In this document: piece by piece, positions 1 to 6,677 of the stretch | Position numbering within the stretch: position 1 is the stretch's first letter | Layout: the number at the start of each line of letters is the position of its first letter | NCBI GenBank assembly: GCA_900772695.1 | Contig: CAAGRO010000276.1 | Coordinates: 1 to 13,502 of the forward strand | DNA: 13,502 nt | Reading direction: 5' to 3' | DNA from: an uncultured Oribacterium sp. | Lineage (GTDB): Bacteria; Bacillota; Clostridia; Lachnospirales; Lachnospiraceae | Notes under the pieces: model-generated | The model's input: the letters and a program-made list of their open reading frames with translations, nothing else | Told to the model about the DNA's origin: nothing | Databases searched by the model: none | Made by a program: the position numbers and the translations under genes

Positions 1-2
1 GG

Positions 3-110
3 GATTTTTTAAACGAGAATATGTCGATGAGTGCTCATCCTCGATTAATTTTCAGTGGGTATCACTGGCATGAGGAAGCAGCGATCGTAAAAATCTGTAG
101 AAAATCGTAA
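3..110 (+). CDS. possible 3' end of an unidentified upstream gene (partial)
   Basis: One + frame is open from the window edge to a TAA at 108-110. It would give a 35-residue tail ending HEEAAIVKICRKS. A terminator hairpin starts at the stop codon itself, the usual layout for the end of a gene. I do not recognise the protein. Codons such as TTA, CCT and AGA are less typical of the neighbouring genes. A second + frame is also open, to a TGA at 71-73, and short inverted repeats (53-57 with 63-67; 38-42 with 72-76) mean the stretch could instead be an untranslated RNA end. The call rests only on the open frame and the terminator position. Confidence 0.25.
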   Translation, partial: DFLNENMSMSAHPRLIFSGYHWHEEAAIVKICRKS

Positions 111-144
111 GAAAGGGGGCCGGTACTGGTACGGCCTCCTTTCT
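110..144 (+). terminator. Rho-independent-type terminator upstream of birA
   Basis: The arms AGAAAGGGGGCCG (110-122) and CGGCCTCCTTTCT (132-144) pair over 13 bases with one G-T pair around a 9-base loop. The downstream arm and following bases are T-rich (TTTCTTGTATT) but do not form a pure T run. It separates the upstream transcript from the birA promoter, whose -35 begins at its last base. Confidence 0.7.
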
Positions 145-172
145 TGTATTCAATATGGATTTTTGCTATTAT
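144..172 (+). promoter_or_regulatory. sigma-A-type promoter for the birA operon
   Basis: A -35 box TTGTAT (144-149) and a -10 box TATTAT (167-172) are separated by 17 bases. TG sits one base before the -10 (164-165), giving an extended -10. Transcription should begin near 179, leaving a leader of about 37 bases before the birA ATG. No biotin-operator-like long inverted repeat is obvious here. Confidence 0.65.
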
Positions 173-215
173 TTACGGGTCAGAATAGTAAACTTGAGGT
201 CTGGTGGAGGCTGAC

Positions 216-1208
216 ATGACGGTAAAGGAAACATTGATCCGATTATTTGAAGAAAACAAGGGACATTATATCTCCGGTGAGGAAATCGCACAGGAGCTTC
301 ACTGCTCTCGTACGGCGGTCTGGAAGGCGGTAAATCAGCTGAAGGAGGACGGCTATGAAATCGAGGCTGTAAAAAATAAGGGATACATGCTTTCGGTGGA
401 AAGTGATGTGCTGTCTGAACAGGCCATCTCCCGTTATCTGGAGCATGCGTACCCGGTCTCGGTATTTCAGGAGATTACGAGTACGAATGATGTGCTGAAG
501 AAGCTGGCGGTTTCAGAGCATGTGCCGGAGGGGACAACGGTGATTTCCGATTATCAGACCGGCGGTAAGGGAAGGCTCGGGCGCAGTTTCTTCTCTCCGA
601 AGGGAACCGGCCTTTATATCAGCATGCTGCTTCGTCCGGAAGGTACCGTCATGGATAATCTGATGCTGACGGCACAGTCTGCCGTCGCCGTTTATCGCGC
701 GGTACGCAAGGTCTGCGGGGTCGATCTTTCCATCAAGTGGGTCAATGATCTGTATTATGAGGGCCACAAGGTCTGCGGTATTCTTTCGGAGGGGCAGACC
801 AGCATGGAGTCGGGACGTATGGAATTCGTCATCGTCGGCATCGGCATCAATCTTTATGAGCCGGAGGAGGGTTTCCCGGAGGATATCCGCGAGAAGGCCG
901 GATCCATTCTCGGAAAGCGTTCCGAGGGAAAAATCGTGGATCGTAACCGCATCGCGGCGGAGCTGATCCGGGAGTTCTATGCGCTCGCACCGGAGAAGAC
1001 ACTGGCACAGGAATACATCGATCACAACATGGTACCGGGACATGACATCATGATCATCGATGGAAAGACACAGCGTCCGGCCAGAGCCACCGGCATCCGC
1101 CCGGACGGAACACTGGAGATCGTCGAGCAGGACGGAAGCGAGGGTACACTGGTTTTCGGTGAGGTCTCGGTGCGTCTGCGGGATGGCGATCAGATCGTGT
1201 ATAAATAA
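216..1208 (+). CDS. birA: bifunctional biotin-[acetyl-CoA carboxylase] ligase / biotin repressor BirA
   Basis: This cytoplasmic enzyme makes biotinyl-AMP and transfers biotin to a lysine of biotin carboxyl carrier proteins. With its N-terminal domain it can also repress biotin genes. The 330-residue product starts with a winged helix-turn-helix (about residues 4-60; SRTAVWKAVNQLKEDGY then the NKGYML wing). The catalytic domain carries GGKGRLGR (116-123), the biotinyl-AMP loop, KWVNDL (174-179) and VGIGINL (207-213), and it ends in a small SH3-like domain. These are the features of class II, DNA-binding BirA. I chose ATG 216 over GTG 204 because TGGAGG (205-210) lies 5 bases upstream of 216. 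It is the first gene after promoter 144-172 and heads a closely spaced gene run. Family assignment is firm; the repressor role is inferred from the intact winged helix. Confidence 0.96.
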   Translation: MTVKETLIRLFEENKGHYISGEEIAQELHCSRTAVWKAVNQLKEDGYEIEAVKNKGYMLSVESDVLSEQAISRYLEHAYPVSVFQEITSTNDVLKKLAVSEHVPEGTTVISDYQTGGKGRLGRSFFSPKGTGLYISMLLRPEGTVMDNLMLTAQSAVAVYRAVRKVCGVDLSIKWVNDLYYEGHKVCGILSEGQTSMESGRMEFVIVGIGINLYEPEEGFPEDIREKAGSILGKRSEGKIVDRNRIAAELIREFYALAPEKTLAQEYIDHNMVPGHDIMIIDGKTQRPARATGIRPDGTLEIVEQDGSEGTLVFGEVSVRLRDGDQIVYK

Positions 1209-1226
1209 GTTTGGGAGTCATGTGAA

Positions 1227-1886
1227 ATGAGTGATTATAGAAAGCGGAGTACGAAACGAAAGAAGCGGAAGGAGGCGACGCTGGTTGGAGATCTGTTTAA
1301 GATTCTCTTTGCGGTGTCGATGCTGATCATCGCGATTCTGGTGGCGTTCTTCGTATTTAAAAATGTGAGTGGTTTTACGCTTCCGGATCTTCGGGTGACC
1401 GTCGCAGAAACACAGGAGAGTGAAACAGCGACTGTGGTCAGCATTGACACGAAGGAGAGTGCTGCGGTCGAAACGAGCGCTCAGATCCAGGTGACAGAAA
1501 GTGCGCAGCTGCCGGCGGAAACGGCGGCGACCGGTGCGGAGGATGAAGAGATCGAAAAGAAGATCGAGTCCGTCGAAGCCTCCATCGAAGAGAGTGTAAA
1601 GTCCTCTGAAGCAGAGTCGAAGAAGGAAAGCACGGCGGAAGACGAAAGCCGTGAGACGAAGGAATCGAAGGAAGAAAAGGAAAGTAAGGAGTCGAAGTCG
1701 TCGGATAAGGTAGAAGAGCTGCCGTCTCGAAAGGATACGGACGTCGAAGGCCCTGTGCCGGGAAGTGACAGTCAGGGAGAGGTCAGTAACGGTCCTGTCG
1801 TCGGCCCGGATACCATCAGGGAAAGTCCGGAGACGGTGCAGAAGGATGGTGCGGTCATCAGCGAGGGCGGTCCGCTCGGAGGATGA
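1227..1886 (+). CDS. single-pass membrane protein with acidic Ser/Glu/Lys-rich extracytoplasmic region
   Basis: I do not recognise a family. The 219-residue product has a very basic N-terminus (residues 4-16 rich in K/R), one hydrophobic segment (about 23-45, LFAVSMLIIAILVAFFVF) and about 170 residues of low-complexity sequence dominated by E, S, K and T. By the positive-inside rule the N-terminus is cytoplasmic and the low-complexity part is outside. The final 45 residues are richer in P, G and V. No catalytic motif or sorting signal is visible. ATG 1227 has GGGAG at 1213-1217. It starts 19 bases after birA and its stop is one base before the next ATG, so it is almost certainly co-transcribed and coupled to the kinase-like gene. 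The long tail looks disordered and might span the cell wall; that is inference. Confidence 0.85.
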   Translation: MSDYRKRSTKRKKRKEATLVGDLFKILFAVSMLIIAILVAFFVFKNVSGFTLPDLRVTVAETQESETATVVSIDTKESAAVETSAQIQVTESAQLPAETAATGAEDEEIEKKIESVEASIEESVKSSEAESKKESTAEDESRETKESKEEKESKESKSSDKVEELPSRKDTDVEGPVPGSDSQGEVSNGPVVGPDTIRESPETVQKDGAVISEGGPLGG

Positions 1887-1887
1887 G

Positions 1888-2463
1888 ATGATCTATTATT
1901 TGTTTGGAAAGTCAGCAAGCGGAAAGGATACGATCTATAAGCGGCTGAAGGCGCTACATCCGGACTGGAAGGAGGTCACGCCGTATACGACGCGTCCGAT
2001 CCGTGAGGGTGAGCGCGAGGGTGTCGAGTATCATTTTGTGACGGATCAGAGGATGGATCAGTTTGAGCAGGCGGGCCGGATCATCGAGGAACGGACCTAT
2101 CAGACAGTCTATGGTCCATGGCGCTATGCGACGGTCGATGATGGACAGATCGTGCTTCGGGCGGGGCAGGATTACCTGATGATCGGTGTGCTTCAGAGCT
2201 ATGTCAGTACCCGGGATTATTTCGGTACAGGACATGTCTTCCCGATCTACATCGAGGTGCCGGATGAGATCCGACGGGCGCGTGCGCGGGCCCGGGAGAT
2301 GAAGGAGGCGACACCGAAGCTTGCGGAGATGCAGCGCCGTTTCGAGGCAGACAGTGTGGATTTCTCCGAGGCGAAGCTTGCGGCCGCCGGCATTGACCGA
2401 CGATACCTGAATCTGAATCTCGAGGACTGCATCGAAGAGATCGAACGTGATGTGAGAGCCTGA
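1888..2463 (+). CDS. guanylate kinase-like P-loop protein
   Basis: The family phosphorylates GMP/dGMP to GDP/dGDP with ATP. The 191-residue product has a P-loop GKSASGKDT (residues 7-15), a GMP-binding block YTTRP...E...G.EYHF (33-50), and a C-terminal block AEMQRRFEADSVDFSEAKL matching the adenine/lid side of guanylate kinases. The residue after the P-loop Lys is Asp followed by Thr, and the N-terminal half departs enough from standard Gmk that this may be a paralogue rather than the essential enzyme. I chose ATG 1888 because GGAGG lies at 1878-1882; the same frame extends upstream to 1765 only by overlapping the preceding gene. In Bacillus the kinase near holB is thymidylate kinase, so a guanylate-kinase-like gene here is a notable substitution. 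True substrate is unknown. Confidence 0.85.
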   Translation: MIYYLFGKSASGKDTIYKRLKALHPDWKEVTPYTTRPIREGEREGVEYHFVTDQRMDQFEQAGRIIEERTYQTVYGPWRYATVDDGQIVLRAGQDYLMIGVLQSYVSTRDYFGTGHVFPIYIEVPDEIRRARARAREMKEATPKLAEMQRRFEADSVDFSEAKLAAAGIDRRYLNLNLEDCIEEIERDVRA

Positions 2464-2544
2464 AACCGGAAGAGCGCCTGTGCGTGCGGACGGAGGCAAC
2501 GGCGTGCAGATGCATGAGCGGAGTGTCCAAAAAGAGCTGTATCA

Positions 2545-3462
2545 ATGAAAGCAATTAAAATACCGGAAAATCAAATATACAATGCCTATCTGATCGAGGG
2601 TGAGGATATGGAACGCCTGAAGTCGGCTGCGATGGAATTTACAGTGCAGCTGCTCAGCCGGGATCCGGCATCGATGGATACAGGCGCGATGCCGATTTAT
2701 CAGCAGCGGGGGTATGCGAGCCGTGAGGAGTGGGCGGACAGTGTCCGGAAGCGGGTGCAGAACCATGAGCATCCGGATATGCTTGAAATCGTGCCGAATA
2801 AGCCGGAGGAGCATCCGACGATCATCTCGGTCGACAATATCCGTGACCATGTGACGGATACCGTCGCTGTGCGTCCGTATGAGGCGGCCTATAAGGTCTA
2901 TCTCATCGAGCATGCGGAGATGATGAATCCGCAGGCACAGAATGCGATTCTGAAAACCCTCGAGGAGCCGCCAGAGTATGTCGTGATCATGCTGCTTGCG
3001 GTGAACGCAGATGCGTTTCTGCCGACGATACTGTCGCGTGTCATCGAAATCAAGGCGGGCGAACGGGATGTACGGGAGCTTTATGCGGAGATGATCTCGG
3101 AGGAGTGGGCGCAGGAAACGGTGAAGCTTCTGTCTGAGATCCGATTCCGGACAGGCCGCGAAATTCTCGATTTCTGTACGCATGTGAGTAAGGACTGGAA
3201 GGTGCCGCAGGGAAGCCTGCTCGGCTTTCTTGAAATTATTTTACGGGATGTGCTATGCTATAAAAGCACGTCGCAGATGGAGCTTCTGTATGCACAGGAC
3301 TCCGTCAATGTCATCATACGTATGGCTTCCGCGATGAGCTACGAAAAACTCGGTCAGGCTACGGATGATCTGGAGCGCATGCTTCGGGATCAGACGTTTA
3401 ACGTGAACCGGGATCTGATGCTGGAGAATTTTCTGCTTCGGCTCAGGGATACCAGTATATAA
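2545..3462 (+). CDS. holB: DNA polymerase III delta' subunit, diverged clamp-loader protein
   Basis: Delta' is a stator subunit of the clamp loader that places the beta clamp on primed DNA. The 305-residue product shows the family core: NAYLIEGE near the N-terminus, NHEHPDMLEIVP, IISVDNIRDHV, YKVYLIEHAEMMNPQAQNAI followed by LKTLEEPPE, and LPTILSRVIEI. Three usual features are lost. The Walker A glycines and lysine are replaced (GEDMERLKS), the zinc-binding cysteines between Walker A and the HPD motif are absent, and the sensor SRC motif reads SRV. The first roughly 20 residues typical of homologues are also missing. ATG 2545 has only a weak site (AAAGAG, 2531-2536). An 81-base gap with no visible signal separates it from the kinase-like gene. 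Its position just before ricT supports the call. Confidence 0.88.
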   Translation: MKAIKIPENQIYNAYLIEGEDMERLKSAAMEFTVQLLSRDPASMDTGAMPIYQQRGYASREEWADSVRKRVQNHEHPDMLEIVPNKPEEHPTIISVDNIRDHVTDTVAVRPYEAAYKVYLIEHAEMMNPQAQNAILKTLEEPPEYVVIMLLAVNADAFLPTILSRVIEIKAGERDVRELYAEMISEEWAQETVKLLSEIRFRTGREILDFCTHVSKDWKVPQGSLLGFLEIILRDVLCYKSTSQMELLYAQDSVNVIIRMASAMSYEKLGQATDDLERMLRDQTFNVNRDLMLENFLLRLRDTSI

Positions 3463-3484
3463 AATGCGATAAAATGAGGAATAT

Positions 3485-4558
3485 ATGACAGAAGTAATTG
3501 GAGTTAGATTCAGAACCGCCGGGAAGATATACTACTTCGATCCGAAGGATATCCACTTCACCCGCGGAGAGCATGCCATCGTGGAAACGGCTCGTGGTAT
3601 CGAGTATGGTTTCGTCGTGATGGGAAACCGTGAGACGGAGGATGCGAAAATCGTACAGCCACTGAAGGAAGTGATCCGTAAGGCGAACGCCGAGGATGAC
3701 CAGCGCCACCTCGAGAACGAAGCGAAGGAGAAGGAGGCCTATAAGGTCTGTCAGGAGAAGATTCGTAAGCATAATCTCGAGATGAAGCTGATCGATGTAG
3801 AGTATACCTTCGACAGCAGTAAGGTACTGTTTTACTTTACGGCGGATGGTCGTGTGGATTTCCGCTCTCTCGTGAAGGATCTCGCGGCGATCTTCCGTAC
3901 GCGGATCGAGCTTCGACAGGTGGGCGTACGTGATGAGACGAAGATGCTGGGAGGCTATGGCATCTGCGGCCGCCCGCTCTGCTGTCATACCTTCCTGTCC
4001 GACTTTGCACCGGTGTCGATCCGCATGGCGAAGGAGCAGGGGCTCAGCCTGAACCCGACGAATATCTCCGGTGTCTGTGGACGTCTGATGTGCTGCCTTA
4101 AGAACGAGGAGGATGTCTACGAGTTCCTGAACGCACGTCTTCCGTCCGTCGGTGATACGGTTACTACACCGGATGGTCTTCGGGGTGAGGTCAGCAGCAT
4201 CTCTGTGCTCAGCCAGAAGGTAAAGGTCGTCGTCAGTCTCGAAAAGGAAGATGAGAAGGAGCTCCGGGAGTATAAGGTTTCTGAACTCAAGTTCAAGCCG
4301 CGGAAACGTCCGAGTGGCGATAAGAAGAAGCCGGAGCAGAAGGGCAGCCGTGCGCAGAACGCGCAGGGCAGTGCTTCGGGTGGAAAGAAGGAAGGCCGTG
4401 GCAGTCGTGGTGAGCATGCAGCGGGCGGAGGACATGAGCGTACACATGGTCCGAAGGGCGGTGATCCGCAGAAGAAGGCGGCACAGCCGGATGTGGTCGA
4501 GATCGTAGAGCAGGTGGAAAAGCTGGATGTGGACATCGTGCAGGGACAGGATGCGTAA
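3485..4558 (+). CDS. ricT: PSP1 family protein RicT (YaaT), Fe-S regulator of RNA processing
   Basis: In Bacillus, RicT with RicA and RicF forms a [4Fe-4S]-containing complex that works with RNase Y in mRNA processing and affects biofilm, competence and sporulation. The 357-residue product has the PSP1 core (about residues 1-270) with GYGICGRPLCC (Cys161, 166, 167) and GVCGRLMCC (Cys198, 203, 204), the conserved cysteine clusters. Residues about 277-340 form an unusual basic, Gly/Lys/Arg/His-rich, probably disordered tail, followed by an acidic end (VVEIVEQVEKLDVDIV). ATG 3485 is preceded by GAGGA (3476-3480). It lies 22 bases after holB, the classical order in Firmicutes, and 5 bases before trmN6. 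Family is firm; a Ric-complex role in this organism is by analogy, as ricA and ricF are not in the window. Confidence 0.95.
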   Translation: MTEVIGVRFRTAGKIYYFDPKDIHFTRGEHAIVETARGIEYGFVVMGNRETEDAKIVQPLKEVIRKANAEDDQRHLENEAKEKEAYKVCQEKIRKHNLEMKLIDVEYTFDSSKVLFYFTADGRVDFRSLVKDLAAIFRTRIELRQVGVRDETKMLGGYGICGRPLCCHTFLSDFAPVSIRMAKEQGLSLNPTNISGVCGRLMCCLKNEEDVYEFLNARLPSVGDTVTTPDGLRGEVSSISVLSQKVKVVVSLEKEDEKELREYKVSELKFKPRKRPSGDKKKPEQKGSRAQNAQGSASGGKKEGRGSRGEHAAGGGHERTHGPKGGDPQKKAAQPDVVEIVEQVEKLDVDIVQGQDA

Positions 4559-4563
4559 GGTGT

Positions 4564-5289
4564 ATGGCAGAGCGAATCGACGATTTACAGTGTAATGGCT
4601 ACAGAATCATACAGGACAGTGATGGTTTCTGCTTCGGTATGGATGCCGTGCTGCTGGCGAACTTCGCCGTGCCGGCTGTGACGTCAGAAACCAGATTGCT
4701 GGATCTATGCAGCGGGACGGGGATCGTCCCGCTTCTTATTGCGGCGAAAACGGAGTGTAAGGAGCTGATCGGTCTGGAGGTTCAGCCGAGTGTACAGGCG
4801 ATGGCCGCGCGCTCGGTGGCGCTGAATCACCAGGAGCATCGGATGTCGATGCGCTTAGGTGATCTCCGGGATATCCGATCGATGGGGTATGACTCGAGTA
4901 TGAACATCGTGACGGTGAATCCACCATACATGAAGGCCGGTCTTCGGAACCAGACCGACCGGAAGCTCATCTCACGACATGAGGTTCTGTGTACCCTCGA
5001 GGATGTGTGTGCGGCAGCAGCCTTTACGCTGAAATCAAATGGCCGGCTGTTCATGGTCCATCGTCCGAATCGGCTCGCGGATATCTTCTGCGCGCTTCGT
5101 GCAGAGCATCTCGAGCCGAAGCGGATGCGGCTTGTGTATCCGTATCTGGAGAGTGAACCGAACATAGTGCTGATCGAGGCGGTGAAGGGTGGAAAAAGCC
5201 AGCTGACGGTGGAAAAACCGCTGATTGTGTACCGCCAGAAAAAAATTTATTCGGATGAAATAATGCAGATTTACGGCTTGAAACCGTGA
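4564..5289 (+). CDS. trmN6: tRNA1(Val) (adenine(37)-N6)-methyltransferase
   Basis: The family (YfiC/YabB) methylates N6 of A37 in tRNA-Val using S-adenosylmethionine. The 241-residue product begins with DDLQCNGYRIIQDSDGFCFGMDA, the usual family start. It then has SAM motif I LLDLCSGTG (45-53), the acidic ribose contact GLEVQ, and the catalytic NPPY (119-122), which marks an amino-methyltransferase acting on adenine. ATG 4564 follows AAGG that overlaps the ricT stop, so the two are translationally coupled. In many Firmicutes rsmI follows this gene; here a surface-protein operon follows instead. Substrate is by family and not provable from sequence. Confidence 0.94.
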   Translation: MAERIDDLQCNGYRIIQDSDGFCFGMDAVLLANFAVPAVTSETRLLDLCSGTGIVPLLIAAKTECKELIGLEVQPSVQAMAARSVALNHQEHRMSMRLGDLRDIRSMGYDSSMNIVTVNPPYMKAGLRNQTDRKLISRHEVLCTLEDVCAAAAFTLKSNGRLFMVHRPNRLADIFCALRAEHLEPKRMRLVYPYLESEPNIVLIEAVKGGKSQLTVEKPLIVYRQKKIYSDEIMQIYGLKP

Positions 5290-5294
5290 TATTA

Positions 5295-5329
5295 TATAGT
5301 CTGTTTTCAGATTATAGTCTGTTTTCAGA
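5295..5329. repeat. two exact 17-nt tandem repeats upstream of the surface operon
   Basis: TATAGTCTGTTTTCAGA occurs at 5295-5311 and again at 5313-5329, with an 18-base period (one base between copies). Each copy holds a small inverted repeat, GTCTG-TTTT-CAGA(T/C), which is perfect over 5 base pairs in the second copy (5317-5330). They lie in the 77-base gap between trmN6 and the first surface gene and overlap its likely promoter. A spacing near two helical turns is what a paired operator would show. Function is inference; the weak hairpin could also act in RNA. Confidence 0.75.
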
Positions 5330-5360
5330 CATTTTCAAAAATCACATACTGTGCTAGTCT
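5322..5360 (+). promoter_or_regulatory. candidate promoter(s) of the surface operon
   Basis: Two overlapping readings are possible. One is TTTTCA (5322-5327), 17 bases, CATACT (5345-5350). The other is TTTTCA (5332-5337), 17 bases, TAGTCT (5355-5360) with TG at 5352-5353 as an extended -10. Starts would fall near 5357 or 5367, leaving a leader of only about 0-10 bases before ATG 5367. The -35 of the first lies within the second tandem repeat, so a repeat-binding protein would compete with or recruit polymerase. Confidence 0.4.
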
Positions 5361-5366
5361 TTGAGC

Positions 5367-6677
5367 ATGAGAAATATCAAGAAGCTTTTAACGCTTACTT
5401 CCTTGTTTCTCGTGCTTTTTTCTTTTCCGACAGCGGCGACGGCTGCTGCCGATTCTGAAAAATTCCAGTTTCAACTTGATCTTTCCAGTGTGGATGAACT
5501 TCTGCCGGGAGATCTCTCAGAACACATCCTTCTCGTACAAAACCACACAGACAGGCGCCTTGCGTACATGGTAGAATCCGTAACATTTACCGGGTCGGAG
5601 GCACTGGCAGAGGAGCTCGAGCTGAGTCTCCTGGATGGGGAAAAAGCCTTCCTTCATGGAACGGTCGCTTCCCTTTCCGGGACAGACAGCTTCGAGCAGA
5701 TCCTCACACACCCTGCGGGGCGTGAACAACAGCTGACACTTCGACTCCACTTACGAAAGGAGGCGACGAATGCGGTGGCCGGGAATACGCTGACGCTGTC
5801 GATCTGTTTCTCCGGAACGGATGCTCCGCTGCAGGAGCGACCGCCGGAAGAGACGGAAAAACCACCGGAAACGGAAACACCGACGGAGACACAGAAGCCG
5901 CCGGAAACAGCAGAACCAGAAGAAACGATGAAACCACCGCCGTCATCCGGCGCCGGAACACAGGACGTGGAAAACGCAAGTGATGGCCGTCCTTCCGGAG
6001 GAAGCCAGACAGGTGGTGGCGGACACGGTGGGACCTCAATTCGCGGCGAGGGCTATGACGGAAAAACGCATGGTCTTCACGCAGAGGATCCGCCGGGAAC
6101 ACTGATGGATCAGCTCATGGAGTGGATCGACCGCATCTATGCGCATCCGGAGGAGCTGGTGGAAACCGCCGTGAGGCCGTATGGAACTGCTGAGAAACAT
6201 CCGGCGGAACTGTCCGGGATCGCTTCGAAGCCCGATGCGTCGGGGATATCGAATCCGTCCCTGGAAGAAAGGAAATGTACGAAGAAAGAGCTGCCGGAGA
6301 CGAGAAGGAAGGCAGCAGGCGCCGGAGCGGAGCGGGATTTTTCTGCAGCAGAAAGCGCGGGAAAAACGGAAAATGAGAAGAAAAACGGCACAACGAACGA
6401 TGGCGGAAACGCCAGGCTGGCGCTTCGTATCCGGGATGTAAGCCCGAAGCACGCAAGCGTACAGATCAGTACAGAGGGTGGAAGCGGGACGATACAGGAT
6501 CCGGTGACACTGTATATCGGGCCGACACAGCGGGAGAAGGTGCTGCTTGTCGCCTGTCTCTTCCTCTTCGTCCTCTTACTGATCCTTATCATCATGAAGT
6601 GCTGGCTCCTGTATCGGGCCACACAGTCAGAAAACCAGGAGGACAGTGGATATGTGTCGACAGAACAGAGCGTGTAA
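5367..6677 (+). CDS. membrane-anchored surface protein with TasA-like N-terminal part and Pro/Glu-rich stalk
   Basis: The 436-residue product has a classical signal peptide (MRNIKKLLTLTSLFLVLF..., cleavage likely after the ATA or AAA near residues 24-28). A roughly 120-residue beta-rich domain follows, with LLPGDLSEHILLVQNHTDRRL (about 45-65) resembling the PGD...-V.N strand region of TasA/camelysin proteins. Then come a PPETE-type Pro/Glu/Thr stalk (about 154-195), a Gly-rich stretch, a long polar region, a second small beta-rich segment, and one transmembrane helix (about 392-410) with a 26-residue tail. It is thus outside the cell and held in the membrane rather than by a sortase motif. 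No ribosome binding site is seen before ATG 5367 or TTG 5361. It overlaps the signal peptidase gene by 26 bases. Role as fibre anchor or base is inference. Confidence 0.85.
   Translation: MRNIKKLLTLTSLFLVLFSFPTAATAAADSEKFQFQLDLSSVDELLPGDLSEHILLVQNHTDRRLAYMVESVTFTGSEALAEELELSLLDGEKAFLHGTVASLSGTDSFEQILTHPAGREQQLTLRLHLRKEATNAVAGNTLTLSICFSGTDAPLQERPPEETEKPPETETPTETQKPPETAEPEETMKPPPSSGAGTQDVENASDGRPSGGSQTGGGGHGGTSIRGEGYDGKTHGLHAEDPPGTLMDQLMEWIDRIYAHPEELVETAVRPYGTAEKHPAELSGIASKPDASGISNPSLEERKCTKKELPETRRKAAGAGAERDFSAAESAGKTENEKKNGTTNDGGNARLALRIRDVSPKHASVQISTEGGSGTIQDPVTLYIGPTQREKVLLVACLFLFVLLLILIIMKCWLLYRATQSENQEDSGYVSTEQSV

Noticed and set aside
30..110. GGAAGCAGC near 74-82 suggesting a small SRP RNA
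   Set aside because: The matching 5' side (CAGGTCC and GGAA tetraloop) is missing, and the bases also read as codons in an open frame.
3443..4447. 334-codon minus-strand open frame opposite ricT
   Set aside because: It mirrors a firmly identified gene, has no recognisable domain and has no convincing start signal; it arises from the codon bias of the + strand.
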